A DNA stretch of 51,303 nucleotides. It comes from an uncultured Clostridia bacterium (GTDB taxonomy: Bacteria; Bacillota; Clostridia; TANB77; CAG-465). Under the pieces are notes generated by a model that ran no database searches, was not told the origin of the DNA, and was given only the letters and a program-made list of their open reading frames with translations. Each line of letters starts with the position of its first letter. The stretch's first letter is position 1. Positions 25,694 to 34,590 of this stretch are shown here, piece by piece. Where the stretch lies: the NCBI GenBank assembly GCA_934132895.1, contig CAKPAG010000010.1, forward strand, positions 1 to 51,303. Direction: 5' to 3'. A program made the position numbers and the translations under genes.

Positions 25694-25752
25694 CTACTAT
25701 GACTACTACTAAATATATAAATAATAATATAATATATACATATATGTATACA
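25694..25752. other. DnaA-trio array and DNA unwinding element
   Basis: Directly after the last pair of DnaA boxes comes CTACTATGACTACTACTA (25694-25711), whose complementary strand reads as 3'-GAT-5' repeats, the DnaA-trio pattern. An almost pure A+T tract follows to 25752. This is the same layout as the Bacillus subtilis basal unwinding module. Confidence 0.75.
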
Positions 25753-25834
25753 CGAAAAAAAATTATCAAAACATTTAATGTGGAAACTGTGGAAAAAATA
25801 ATTTAATATTTTTTTATATGGAGGAAAAAATAAA

Positions 25835-26950
25835 ATGAATATAAAATGTAATTTAAAAGAATTAATAAATGGACTAAATATTGTATCAGTTGCATCTAGT
25901 ACAAAAACAACAATGCCAATACTTGAAGGTGTACTTATAGAAGCATATAATAATAAATTAAAACTTACTACTAATAACTTAGAAATAGGTTGTGAACACG
26001 TACTTGATTCAGAAATATTAGAAGAAGGTAAAACAGTAGTAGATATTAGAATGTTAAATGAAATAATAAGAAAAATAGAAGATGAAGTAGTAGAAATATC
26101 AGTAAATGATAATTTATTTACATTAAAATCAGTAAATGGTGTATTTAAACTCGCAACTATGAATGCAAATGAATATCCTAAACTACCAGTATTTAATGTA
26201 GATAGTACAATTGAACTTAAACAACGTATATTTAAAGATATGATTAAAAGATCAATATTTTGTGTAAGTAACGATGAAAATAGAATGATATATAATGGAG
26301 CGCTTGTAAAAGTAGAAGATAATATATTAACAATTGTTGCAATAGATGGATTTAGACTTGCATTAAGAAAACACTTAAGTGAAAAGAATATAAATAATTT
26401 TAAAGCAATAATACCAGGAAAAGTATTAAATGAATTATTAAAAATATTATTAGATACAGAAGATTCTTTTGTACAAATTGGTGTAAACAAAAATCAAGCA
26501 TTATTTAAAATAGGGGATAGTGTTATAATATCAAAAATAATAGAGGGCGACTTCTTAAATTATAATGCAATAATACCAGAAAATTATGAAACAAAAGTTA
26601 AAGTAAAAACTAAAAACTTACTTGATTCTTTTGAAAGAGTAGCACTTTTTGCAAAAGAAAACAAAGAAAAAGATAAGAAATCACCTGTTAAAATGCAAAT
26701 AGGATTAGATGGAATAATATTAAGTTGTGTTAGTGATACAGGGGATGCAAAAGAAGTAATATCATCTGTAGTAGAAGGAAAAGAAATAGAAATAGGATTT
26801 AATCCTAGATATGTAATAGAAGCATTAAAAGCAATTGATGATCAAGAAATATCAATTGAATTTACTACAAATATATCACCAGTCCTTATAAAACCAATAG
26901 TAAATAATGATTATATATATGTAGTTTTACCTATAAAAATAAAAAACTAA
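25835..26950 (+). CDS. dnaN: DNA polymerase III beta subunit (sliding clamp)
   Basis: 371 residues with three similar beta-clamp domains. It starts MNIKCNLKELINGLNIV, followed by TTMPILEGVLIEA typical of domain 1, and ends in VYVVLPIKI-like sequence with the conserved PIK at the C terminus. It encircles DNA and tethers the replicative polymerase. GGAGG lies upstream of the ATG. TGTGGAAA-type DnaA-box-like sequences sit just before the ribosome site, so DnaA may regulate it. A terminator follows, shared with an antisense small ORF. Confidence 0.96.
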   Translation: MNIKCNLKELINGLNIVSVASSTKTTMPILEGVLIEAYNNKLKLTTNNLEIGCEHVLDSEILEEGKTVVDIRMLNEIIRKIEDEVVEISVNDNLFTLKSVNGVFKLATMNANEYPKLPVFNVDSTIELKQRIFKDMIKRSIFCVSNDENRMIYNGALVKVEDNILTIVAIDGFRLALRKHLSEKNINNFKAIIPGKVLNELLKILLDTEDSFVQIGVNKNQALFKIGDSVIISKIIEGDFLNYNAIIPENYETKVKVKTKNLLDSFERVALFAKENKEKDKKSPVKMQIGLDGIILSCVSDTGDAKEVISSVVEGKEIEIGFNPRYVIEALKAIDDQEISIEFTTNISPVLIKPIVNNDYIYVVLPIKIKN

Positions 26951-26957
26951 AGATTAA

Positions 26958-26999
26958 AAAAATAAACAAGAAATTAATTTCAATTTCTTGTTTATTAAT
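26958..26999. terminator. Terminator between dnaN and the antisense small ORF
   Basis: AATAAACAAGAAATT (26961-26975) pairs with AATTTCTTGTTTATT (26982-26996). A seven-T run follows on the minus strand, so it is strongest for the small ORF but can also serve dnaN. Confidence 0.75.
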
Positions 27000-27000
27000 C

Positions 27001-27162
27001 TTAGAAGATTTTTTTGATTAGGTATTTTAATATAAAGAATACAGCAATTCCTAGGTAAACAAATATAGGGATGGATGTAAGTCCGGCCCAAATAATTTTT
27101 GCTAAGAATATGTAACCTTGTATAAAAATACCAGCTAAAAGTTCAAATAACGCAGTAATCAT
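27001..27162 (-). CDS. Small membrane protein, 53 residues, antisense between dnaN and recF
   Basis: Reading the minus strand from ATG 27162 gives a 53-residue peptide beginning MITALFELLAGIFIQGYIF, with two hydrophobic helices and a basic end (LKYLIKKIF). AAAGGAG lies nine bases before the ATG, and the intrinsic terminator directly follows the stop. The coding pattern is clean: no rare codons, good third-position bias. It interrupts the otherwise plus-strand dnaN-recF-gyrB series and occupies the place where yaaA (an S4-domain RNA-binding gene) is usually found. Function unknown. Confidence 0.7.
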   Translation of the reverse strand: MITALFELLAGIFIQGYIFLAKIIWAGLTSIPIFVYLGIAVFFILKYLIKKIF

Positions 27163-27252
27163 AATTATAACTCCTTTTAAAATATATTGTTAACATAATT
27201 GTACCATAAAAATTATAAAAAATCAAATATGAATGAAAAAATGAGGAAGAAA

Positions 27253-28326
27253 ATGATATTAAATGAATTAAATATAAAGAACTTTAGAAATTATAAAGAT
27301 CAAGAAATTAAATTTTTAAATGGAATAAATCTATTTGTAGGACAAAATGCACAAGGAAAGACTAATATAATAGAAGCAATATATATGTGTGCTTTCGGAA
27401 AATCATATAGAGCTACAAAAGATATTGAAGTGATAAGATTTAATGAAGATTTTTGTAATATAGAATTAAATTATGAAAAAAATAATATTTTAAATAATTT
27501 AAAATTAAATATAAATAGTTTAAATAAAAAAGAAATAATAAAAAATGGAGTAAAAATATCTAAAATATCTGACCATGTAGGAGATATTTTAGTGGTAATA
27601 TTTTCACCAGATAGTTTAGATATTGTAAAGGGAGCTCCAGGAAAAAGAAGAGCTTTTATAGATATGATTTGTTGTCAACTTTCAAAATCGTATTTAATAA
27701 TGCATCAGGAATATATGAAATGTTTAAAATTAAAAAATGCTATGTTAAAAAAAGATATAGTCGATAAAGAATATATATATGTATTGCATGAAAAAATGAG
27801 TAATTACATTTTAAATATTGTAAATTTTAGAAAAAATACGATTAATAAATTATTAGAAAAAGCCAAAGTAATTGAACAAGAATTAACAAACAAAAAAGAA
27901 GAAATAAATATAGAATACGTTTCTGATTTTTTAGGTTTAGATAAAGAGAATATAAAAAAATATTTAGATGATCATTTATATATTGATATATTAAGAAAAT
28001 CTTCTATAAAAGGAATTCAAAGAGATGATATAAATATATACGTGAATAATTTAGAAGTTGGAAAATATGGTTCGCAGGGGCAAAATAGAACAGCACTTCT
28101 TACATTAAAACTTGCTGATTTTGAAGTATTAAGAGAAGAGAAGGAGGATTTACCAATATTATTATTAGATGATATAATGTCAGAACTTGATTCAACTAGA
28201 ATAAATTATTTATTAAAATACATAGAAAATTATCAAAGTATAATAACAACTACAGATTCTTCATTTGTGGAAAATGTGGATAACATACAAATTTTAAAAG
28301 TTTTAAATGGAACACTTGAAAAATGA
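27253..28326 (+). CDS. recF: DNA replication and repair protein RecF
   Basis: 357 residues from the ATG at 27253, supported by AGGA six bases upstream and by the conserved opening MILNELNIKNFRNY. The Walker A is GQNAQGKTN at 30-38; the SMC-like signature SQGQNRTALL and Walker B LPILLLDDIMSELD are near the C terminus. This ABC-type ATPase loads RecA at gaps with RecO and RecR. A longer in-frame start at 27199 would overlap the promoter-proximal region and has no ribosome site. It precedes gyrB by 53 bases. Confidence 0.95.
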   Translation: MILNELNIKNFRNYKDQEIKFLNGINLFVGQNAQGKTNIIEAIYMCAFGKSYRATKDIEVIRFNEDFCNIELNYEKNNILNNLKLNINSLNKKEIIKNGVKISKISDHVGDILVVIFSPDSLDIVKGAPGKRRAFIDMICCQLSKSYLIMHQEYMKCLKLKNAMLKKDIVDKEYIYVLHEKMSNYILNIVNFRKNTINKLLEKAKVIEQELTNKKEEINIEYVSDFLGLDKENIKKYLDDHLYIDILRKSSIKGIQRDDINIYVNNLEVGKYGSQGQNRTALLTLKLADFEVLREEKEDLPILLLDDIMSELDSTRINYLLKYIENYQSIITTTDSSFVENVDNIQILKVLNGTLEK

Positions 28327-28379
28327 TAACAAAGTGTGATATAAGTATAATAGACTTAATAGAAAGAGGTAAATAAGAT

Positions 28380-30296
28380 ATGGCAAATTACGATGAAAAT
28401 CAAATACAAGTATTAGAAGGCTTAGAAGCTGTTAGAAAAAGACCAGGTATGTATATTGGTTCAACTAGTGTTGTAGGATTACACCATTTAGTTTGGGAAA
28501 TTGTAGATAACAGTGTAGATGAAGCTTTAGCAGGGTATTGTACAGAAATAAATGTTGAAATATTACCAGATAATTATATTACAGTAAAAGATAATGGTAG
28601 AGGAGTTCCACTTGGTATGCATCCAAAAATGCATAAACCAGCTATAGAAGTAGTATATACAGTACTACATGCTGGTGGTAAATTTGGAGGTGGCGGATAC
28701 AAAGTATCTGGTGGTCTTCATGGTGTTGGTGGCTCTGTTGTTAATGCTTTGGCAGAAAATATGACTGTTAGATCTTGCAATGGAGATGGAATATATGAAA
28801 TTTCATTTGCAAGAGGTAAAGTAACAGAACCTTTGCATAAGGTTGCTGAAGGTAAAAAAAGAGGTACTTTTGTAAAATTTAAAGCAGATGCTGAAATTTT
28901 TGAAACAACAGTATTTAATAATGATACTCTAGCTACAAGATTTAGAGAAATAGCTTTCTTAAATAAAGGTTTAAAAATAACTTTATGGGATAAAAGAGAA
29001 GAAGGAACTGAAATGCAAGTTTTCCATTATGAAGGAGGACTTAAGTCATTTGTTGAGTATCTAAATAAAAATAAAGAAGCTGTTAATAAAGATATAATCT
29101 ATTATGAAGCTGAGCAAAATGATGTTCAAGTTGAAATAGCACTTCAATATACTACTTCATATTCTGAGAATATATTATCATTTGTAAATAATATTCATAC
29201 AGGTGAGGGTGGAACTCACGTTGATGGATTTAAAAGAGGTCTTACAAAGTCATTTAATGATTATGCAAGAAAATTTAATATATTAAAAGAAAAAGATAGT
29301 AATTTAGCTGGTGAAGATATCCGTGAGGGTATTACAGCAGTTGTAAGTGTTAGAGTTTTAGAGCCACAATTTGAAGGACAAACTAAAACTAAGTTAGGAA
29401 ATAGTGAAGTAACAGGTGTTGTAAATAGTATAACATTAAGTAAAATGGGTGATTTCTTAGAAGAAAATCCAGCAATTGCAAAAGCTATACTTGATAAAAC
29501 AATGTCTGCTGCTAGAGCTAGAGAAGCTGCAAGAAAAGCAAGAGAATTAGTTAGACGTAAATCAGCACTTGAATCAACAACTCTTCCAGGAAAACTTGCA
29601 GATTGTCAAGAAAAAGACGCTACAAAATGTGAAATATATATTGTCGAGGGAGATTCTGCGGGTGGTAGTGCAAAACAAGGAAGAGATAGAAGATTCCAAG
29701 CAATACTTCCACTTTGGGGAAAAATGATAAATGTTGAAAAAACAAGAGCAGATAAAATATACAATAATGAAAAATTATCTCCTGTTATAGTTGCTCTTGG
29801 TGCTGGTATAGGAAATGAATTTAATATTGAAAAACTAAGATATCATAAAGTTATAATGATGGCAGATGCCGATGTTGATGGAGCTCATATTAGAACATTA
29901 CTTTTAACATTCTTCTTTAGATATATGAGACCACTTATAGAAAATGGTATGGTATATGCAGCTCAACCACCACTATTTAAACTTGCTAAAAAAGGTATGG
30001 AAGATGTATATTGTTATAACGAAGAAGATTTGGATGTAAAACTTAAAGAATTAGAAGAAAAAGGAATTGCTAGAGATTCTTTAAATATACAAAGATATAA
30101 AGGTCTTGGTGAAATGGATTCTGAACAACTTTGGGAAACTACTATGAATCCAGAACATAGAACTTTAGTGCAAATGACTTTAGATGATGCGGTTAAAGCA
30201 GATGAAATATTTACTGTATTAATGGGAGAAAATGTTGAACCAAGAAGAGAATTTATTGAACAAAATGCTAAATATGTTACAAATCTAGATATATAG
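28380..30296 (+). CDS. gyrB: DNA gyrase subunit B
   Basis: 638 residues, normal for Bacillota GyrB. The GHKL ATPase domain opens with VLEGLEAVRKRPGMYIGS and EIVDNSVDEALAGY. The Toprim metal site is IVEGDSAGGSAKQGRDRRF, with the DADVDGAHIRTLLL aspartates further on. The C-terminal tail has RYKGLGEMDSEQLWETTM and ends QNAKYVTNLDI. With GyrA it introduces negative supercoils and is the target of aminocoumarins. gyrA, which often follows, is not here: the next gene is an unrelated DUF2207 half, after a terminator. Confidence 0.97.
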   Translation: MANYDENQIQVLEGLEAVRKRPGMYIGSTSVVGLHHLVWEIVDNSVDEALAGYCTEINVEILPDNYITVKDNGRGVPLGMHPKMHKPAIEVVYTVLHAGGKFGGGGYKVSGGLHGVGGSVVNALAENMTVRSCNGDGIYEISFARGKVTEPLHKVAEGKKRGTFVKFKADAEIFETTVFNNDTLATRFREIAFLNKGLKITLWDKREEGTEMQVFHYEGGLKSFVEYLNKNKEAVNKDIIYYEAEQNDVQVEIALQYTTSYSENILSFVNNIHTGEGGTHVDGFKRGLTKSFNDYARKFNILKEKDSNLAGEDIREGITAVVSVRVLEPQFEGQTKTKLGNSEVTGVVNSITLSKMGDFLEENPAIAKAILDKTMSAARAREAARKARELVRRKSALESTTLPGKLADCQEKDATKCEIYIVEGDSAGGSAKQGRDRRFQAILPLWGKMINVEKTRADKIYNNEKLSPVIVALGAGIGNEFNIEKLRYHKVIMMADADVDGAHIRTLLLTFFFRYMRPLIENGMVYAAQPPLFKLAKKGMEDVYCYNEEDLDVKLKELEEKGIARDSLNIQRYKGLGEMDSEQLWETTMNPEHRTLVQMTLDDAVKADEIFTVLMGENVEPRREFIEQNAKYVTNLDI

Positions 30297-30318
30297 TTAT
30301 AAAATGTATTTATGCAGA

Positions 30319-30357
30319 TTAAGAGTATTACTAATTAAAAGTAGTACTCTTTTTAAT
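30319..30357 (+). terminator. Terminator of the gyrB unit
   Basis: AAGAGTATTACT (30321-30332) pairs with AGTAGTACTCTT (30340-30351), followed by a T run. Confidence 0.8.
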
Positions 30358-30371
30358 TAATGAGGTGCTAT

Positions 30372-31361
30372 ATGATAAAAATAACTAAAGAGTTAATTTT
30401 AAAAATATTTTTATTGCTTTCAATTTCAATACCACTAATAGTGTTTTTATCTTTTTTAGAAGAAGATGGAAAGATAAAAAACAAAAATCTTAGTAAAAAC
30501 GTAATTATAAATACAATAGATGAAAATTATGTTGAAATAGAAGAAAATATAACTGTTGATGTTTTACTGCGAGGCTTTGATGATATTAATGTTCCCCTTG
30601 CAATTTTTAAAGAAAATCCAAATGAAAAAGTTATAGAAGATTTAGAAGTTTATTTAAATGATAATAAATTATATCAAAATGTTAATATTACAAAAGAAAA
30701 TATGTGGAATTTAGATTTTACTAAGTATAATATAAAAGAATTGAAGAATAGTAGTTGTGTATATATTGACAAGATAAACATTAATCCAAAATATAAAAAT
30801 TTAAAAAAATATTATATTAAAATTAAATATAAAACTAAAGTGGAAAATATTTTTAAAGAATATAATAATTTTACTGTTATTAATTTTCTAAAAAATAATA
30901 AATTTAAAAGACTAAATATTGATATTAATTTTAACAAAAATATAAGTAATATAAATGTTAATTATTTTTTCTCAAATATAAATAAAATAAACAATAATAG
31001 TTATTTAATAGACTTGAGTAAAATAAAATATTTTGAAGACGATCCATCTGTTGCAGTTATATTTGATACTAATGTTTTTGCTAATTCAAAAAAAATGAAC
31101 GAAAAATATAACGAATTAAATTATAAAGAAAAGTATATTGAAAATTTAAAAATAAGATATGGTGCTACTATTAAATATTTAATGTGTATAACTTTTTCTG
31201 AAATAATACTTATTATAATATTGTTTATATTGTCTAGAAAGCCAAGGATAAAAAAAGAATATGTAAATGATCCTAAAGTAGTTATAAAACCAGCATTAGC
31301 AGAAGCTATAATAGATAGAAAAATACGGAGAAAAGGAATTAATAATGTCCTGTATTATTAG
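30372..31361 (+). CDS. DUF2207 family membrane protein, N-terminal part
   Basis: About 329 residues from the ATG at 30372, which has GAGGTG five bases upstream. There is an N-terminal membrane/signal helix (12-28), then an extracytoplasmic beta-rich region of about 220 residues (the DUF2207 N domain), then a second membrane helix near 265-285 and a short cytoplasmic tail with KPALAEAIIDRKIRRKG. In intact DUF2207 proteins that tail continues into a cytoplasmic domain; here the frame ends after VLYY and the remainder continues in the overlapping downstream frame. Function of the family is unknown. Confidence 0.65.
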   Translation: MIKITKELILKIFLLLSISIPLIVFLSFLEEDGKIKNKNLSKNVIINTIDENYVEIEENITVDVLLRGFDDINVPLAIFKENPNEKVIEDLEVYLNDNKLYQNVNITKENMWNLDFTKYNIKELKNSSCVYIDKININPKYKNLKKYYIKIKYKTKVENIFKEYNNFTVINFLKNNKFKRLNIDINFNKNISNINVNYFFSNINKINNNSYLIDLSKIKYFEDDPSVAVIFDTNVFANSKKMNEKYNELNYKEKYIENLKIRYGATIKYLMCITFSEIILIIILFILSRKPRIKKEYVNDPKVVIKPALAEAIIDRKIRRKGINNVLYY

Positions 31362-32208
31362 CCTAATAAATAAGGGAAATGTTGAGGTTATAGGAAAGAA
31401 TAGTATAAAATTATTATCTTATGAAAATTTATCAGAATATGAATTAGAAATATTAAGTTTGTTATTTAACGATGTTAATCAGATAATAGAATTTGATGAT
31501 ATATTTAAAGTTCTTTTAAAAGATGAGAAACATTCAAAGAATTTTGCAGAAAAAATAAAAAATATAAAAACAAATATTGAAAATGAATTATTTGATTTAG
31601 GAATATATAGTAAAATAGGAAAAGTATTTTTAAGTTTAATTAAAAGCATTTGTATAATGTTATATGTAAATATATGTTATTTTATTTATTTGATTAATAC
31701 AAGTGCACAATTAAAAGTAAGCAATATAATTGTTTTGAATGAGATAATTGCAATTATTTTAATAATATATAGTTTTATTAAAAGTAGAAAACTATTAGTA
31801 GATAAAATAAAGAAAATCAATTATTATGAATTTTGGGTTATAATTACTGTTATAATAATGTGTGCTTTAGGCATTGCAATATTAAATTTTAATAAATATA
31901 TTGAAATATATTTTTTATTAGGTATTTTGTTAATTTTGAATACAATACTTATCTTAAAAACAAATACAAATATTTTTACTAAAAAAGGAAAAAAAGAATA
32001 TGAAAAAGCATATGGATTAAAAGAGTATATTAAGGATTATAGTTTAATAAAAGATAGAGATATTGATTCGGCAATCGTATGGGATGAATATTTGGCATAT
32101 GCAGTAGCTTTCTCTATACCAAATAAAGTAACTAATAAAATAAATGAAAAATTAATAAAAGCAAATAGTGCTATAGAAAAAATTAATAATACGATGGATT
32201 TTCATTAA
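31345..32208 (+). CDS. DUF2207 family membrane protein, C-terminal part
   Basis: 287 residues. The first 90 are a cytoplasmic winged-helix-like region continuing the upstream tail (IISLINKGNVEVIGKN), then come three to four membrane helices. The end is a conserved AYGLKEYIKDYSLI and VWDEYLAYAVAFSIPNKV segment characteristic of the DUF2207 C terminus. It overlaps the upstream frame by 17 bases. An AAAGGA lies eight bases before its ATG, so translation as a separate, coupled subunit is possible; otherwise it is the product of a one-base frameshift in a single gene. Confidence 0.65.
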   Translation: MSCIISLINKGNVEVIGKNSIKLLSYENLSEYELEILSLLFNDVNQIIEFDDIFKVLLKDEKHSKNFAEKIKNIKTNIENELFDLGIYSKIGKVFLSLIKSICIMLYVNICYFIYLINTSAQLKVSNIIVLNEIIAIILIIYSFIKSRKLLVDKIKKINYYEFWVIITVIIMCALGIAILNFNKYIEIYFLLGILLILNTILILKTNTNIFTKKGKKEYEKAYGLKEYIKDYSLIKDRDIDSAIVWDEYLAYAVAFSIPNKVTNKINEKLIKANSAIEKINNTMDFH

Positions 32209-32219
32209 TTAACATATAT

Positions 32220-32270
32220 TGAAAAAGTACATTATCACTTAAACTTTAAGTTATAATGTACTTTTATTTT
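32220..32270. terminator. Bidirectional terminator
   Basis: AAAAGTACATTAT (from about 32223) pairs with ATAATGTACTTTT (to 32265) and is flanked by A and T runs. It lies between the DUF2207 half and the convergent 54-residue ORF. Confidence 0.75.
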
Positions 32271-32271
32271 G

Positions 32272-32436
32272 TTATATTTCAAATTCTTTAGGAATATTCT
32301 GTTTTATCCATATATTTAATACTAATTTTGCACCTAAGCGTGTGTAAGAATTAGGAGTTACAGTCTCCCAAATGTTCAGAGCTGAATAAATTTCACCATA
32401 CCACCAATTTCCACATTTAATTATTCTTGCCTTCAT
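32272..32436 (-). CDS. Small hypothetical protein (54 residues), phage-like
   Basis: On the minus strand a 54-codon frame begins MKARIIKCGNWWYGEIYSAL and ends WIKQNIPKEFEI. An AGGAGA lies nine bases before the ATG, and a terminator follows. The pattern of an N-terminal strand with WWYGE, then a TRLGAK helix and a PKEFE end recalls small proteins of phages and integrative elements seen in Bacillota, but this is from memory of the pattern only. It has five aromatic Trp/Tyr residues near the start. Function unknown. Confidence 0.6.
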   Translation of the reverse strand: MKARIIKCGNWWYGEIYSALNIWETVTPNSYTRLGAKLVLNIWIKQNIPKEFEI

Positions 32437-32620
32437 AATTAGATAATCTCCTTTATAAAAATTATTTTTAAAATTGTATATTAAAGTATATATTTTAAAT
32501 TATCAATATTATAATATACAATATGTATTTTTTCAAGTTAATATAACTTAAATAGTAGAATTAAGAAAATAAATAGTATATAATCAATTATATAGTATTT
32601 GTTTTAAGTTAGGAAAAAAT

Positions 32621-32902
32621 ATGAATATTGAAAAAGTAAAGAAAAAAATAAATGAAATTAAAAAAGAAGAATATGAAAAAGATGAAAATATTTTACATAT
32701 ATTAAAAATATATAAAAACTTGCATGAACTAAATTCAAATAAAAACTTAAATTTAGATATTTCTAATATAAAAAGTATTGAAAGTTTAGAAAATCTTGAG
32801 TATCTACAAAATAATAATTTTGTGTATATTGTTGATCTAAATAAGATAAAGAAGGTGCATAGTCTATATCAGATGACAAGATATAGATATGAAAAAATAT
32901 AA
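32621..32902 (+). CDS. Hypothetical lysine- and asparagine-rich protein
   Basis: 93 residues, very rich in Lys, Asn, Glu and Ile, with no membrane segment and predicted helices throughout; LSNIKSIESLENLEYLQNN-like periodic leucines in the second half hint at a short leucine-rich or coiled arrangement. There is only a weak AGG upstream of the ATG. It stands between the DUF2207 block and the small membrane protein cassette. It may be a real small gene or a fragment; confidence is limited by the low complexity. Confidence 0.45.
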   Translation: MNIEKVKKKINEIKKEEYEKDENILHILKIYKNLHELNSNKNLNLDISNIKSIESLENLEYLQNNNFVYIVDLNKIKKVHSLYQMTRYRYEKI

Positions 32903-33057
32903 TAATAGCATTATATAAATTTATATATTTTTTTTATTTTGGACTTAATATATAATATTTATTAAAACCAAAGAAAATTATAAAAAAATATATACAATTT
33001 ATAAAATTTAATATATAATAAATTTATAAATTATTTTTTGTAAAGGAATGTTAAAAA

Positions 33058-33450
33058 ATGAATAATGATGTTGAAAAAGAAAAAAAAGCTGAAGAAAGTT
33101 CAAAAATTTCGCTTATTTTTGCAATAGTAGCAACCGTAATAATGTTTTTTTGCTTGATACTATTTTATTTTAACTATTATATGGATGAGGAAATACAAGA
33201 GATTTATTCAACGCCTATTAATTTATTATTTATTGTACCCATTATTTTATTAATAATATCTTACTTAATTGCAATAAATAATAAAATGAATTTCCCTAAA
33301 AATTATAAGATAAATAGAAACTTTAAAATAACTGTGTGGGGATCATTAGTTATTATAATAGGTAGTATAGTATTTTTCGAGCTTTTTACTGCTGGTATTG
33401 ATAGTTGTAGTAGAACATGTAAAGAAACTTGCCAAGGTATGCCAGGGTAA
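33058..33450 (+). CDS. Small membrane protein, cassette member A
   Basis: 130 residues: a charged N-terminal cytoplasmic segment, three membrane helices (about 18-40, 53-72, 91-112), the loop motif AINNKMNFPKN at 72-82 between helices 2 and 3, and a cysteine-containing tail (C117, C121, C125 in CSRTCKETC). The loop motif recurs in the two other small membrane proteins of this cassette, so the three are paralogues. AAAGGA lies about ten bases upstream of the ATG. It precedes the Lgt-like gene by 27 bases and is likely cotranscribed with it. Family and function are not known to me. Confidence 0.6.
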   Translation: MNNDVEKEKKAEESSKISLIFAIVATVIMFFCLILFYFNYYMDEEIQEIYSTPINLLFIVPIILLIISYLIAINNKMNFPKNYKINRNFKITVWGSLVIIIGSIVFFELFTAGIDSCSRTCKETCQGMPG

Positions 33451-33477
33451 TGTACAATAAAGTAAGGAGTATATGGT

Positions 33478-34239
33478 TTGGAAAAAAATGCGATTAGTTT
33501 AGAAATATATATAACCAGGTTTCCAATATATTTAACATGTATAATAATATCAATAGTAGTAAATTATTTATTTGTTATGTATTTTGCAAAAAAGAAAAAT
33601 ATTGATAAGAATTTAATAGTAACATCAATTATTTATGAAATATTTGGAATTATTATAGGCGGAAAATTATTTACATTATTTTTAAGTATAGGGAAAGTAG
33701 AAGATTTATCTTTTTTTAATTTTTTAAAATTAGGCTTTACTTCTTATGGTGGATTAATAGGTGGTTTACTATTGTTGTTTATTTTCATAATACAGTTTAA
33801 ATTAAATAAATTAGAAATGTTGGCTGTTTATATAGTACCTGTACCTATAATGTATTCTATTTCAAAGTTAGGCTGCCTTTTTGCAGGATGTTGTTATGGA
33901 AAACCATATGGTGGAGTTTTTAATATAAAATATATAAATTCAGAAACTATATCAAGTAATGTTACTTTATTTCCTATACAATTATTAGAAACAATTACAT
34001 TTTTTATTTCATTTATATACATTGCATATTGCTATTTGAAAGATGAAAATTTAAATAAAGTAATAGGAAAATGTTTTGTAATATGTGGCATATTAAAATT
34101 TATTGGAGAATTTTTTAGGGCATCTTATAATGGAATATTAACATCTGTAAATCAACAAATAAGTATAATATTTATATTAATTGGAATTTTGTTTTATATA
34201 AGAAAATCAAAAGAAAAGGGAAAGAAAAAGTATGAGTGA
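33478..34239 (+). CDS. Prolipoprotein diacylglyceryl transferase (Lgt)-like membrane protein
   Basis: 253 residues with about seven membrane helices in the Lgt layout. YGGLIGG at 90-96 stands where Lgt has HGGLLGG, so the usual histidine is a tyrosine. KLGCLFAGCCYGKPYG at 130-145 matches the cysteine-rich GR-G-C-F-x-G-C-C-Y-G signature of Lgt-like paralogues, and EFFRASYNG lies near 216-224. True Lgt adds diacylglycerol from phosphatidylglycerol to lipobox cysteines. The changed residues argue for a paralogue with altered substrate rather than the housekeeping enzyme. The start is TTG with AAGGAG nine bases upstream. It overlaps the next small membrane gene by eight bases, so they are cotranslated. 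Confidence 0.75.
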   Translation: MEKNAISLEIYITRFPIYLTCIIISIVVNYLFVMYFAKKKNIDKNLIVTSIIYEIFGIIIGGKLFTLFLSIGKVEDLSFFNFLKLGFTSYGGLIGGLLLLFIFIIQFKLNKLEMLAVYIVPVPIMYSISKLGCLFAGCCYGKPYGGVFNIKYINSETISSNVTLFPIQLLETITFFISFIYIAYCYLKDENLNKVIGKCFVICGILKFIGEFFRASYNGILTSVNQQISIIFILIGILFYIRKSKEKGKKKYE

Positions 34240-34579
34240 ATATGAAGAACACGAAAATTTTATAAGTAAAGAAAAAATAAAAATAAATAAAAAAGAAGAA
34301 AAAGCAGAAAGAGTATCTATATCTTGTTTTAGGTTTTCAATTATACAAATAATAGTTTTGATTATATTTATAATAATATTTGTAGATAAACCTTATATGC
34401 TTTTTATACCATTTATCATAATTAGTATTTTATATATAATCTCTATTATAAATAAATTCAAATATCCTGAAAATAGTATAATTAAAGAGTATTATATAAA
34501 GTCAATGTTTTTGGTAAGGTATGGCATAGGTATAGCAATGATGATATTTATATTTATACTTATGATTTTTAATAATTAG
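34232..34579 (+). CDS. Small membrane protein, cassette member B
   Basis: 115 residues: an acidic/basic N-terminal segment starting EYEEHENFISKEKIK, three membrane helices (about 35-51, 54-71, 90-112), and IINKFKYPEN at 72-81 between helices 2 and 3. Both the EY-x-x-H-x-NFI start and the INK-x-KYP-x-N loop match member C. It overlaps the 3' end of the Lgt-like gene. Function unknown; it could be a partner or substrate of that enzyme. Confidence 0.6.
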   Translation: MSEYEEHENFISKEKIKINKKEEKAERVSISCFRFSIIQIIVLIIFIIIFVDKPYMLFIPFIIISILYIISIINKFKYPENSIIKEYYIKSMFLVRYGIGIAMMIFIFILMIFNN

Positions 34580-34590
34580 GAGGAATTTGT

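Noticed and set aside
25681..26490. Minus-strand 269-residue ORF opposite dnaN
   Set aside because: It is the mirror of dnaN and origin boxes, rich in Ser/Phe/Ile as expected from antisense of AT-rich coding DNA.
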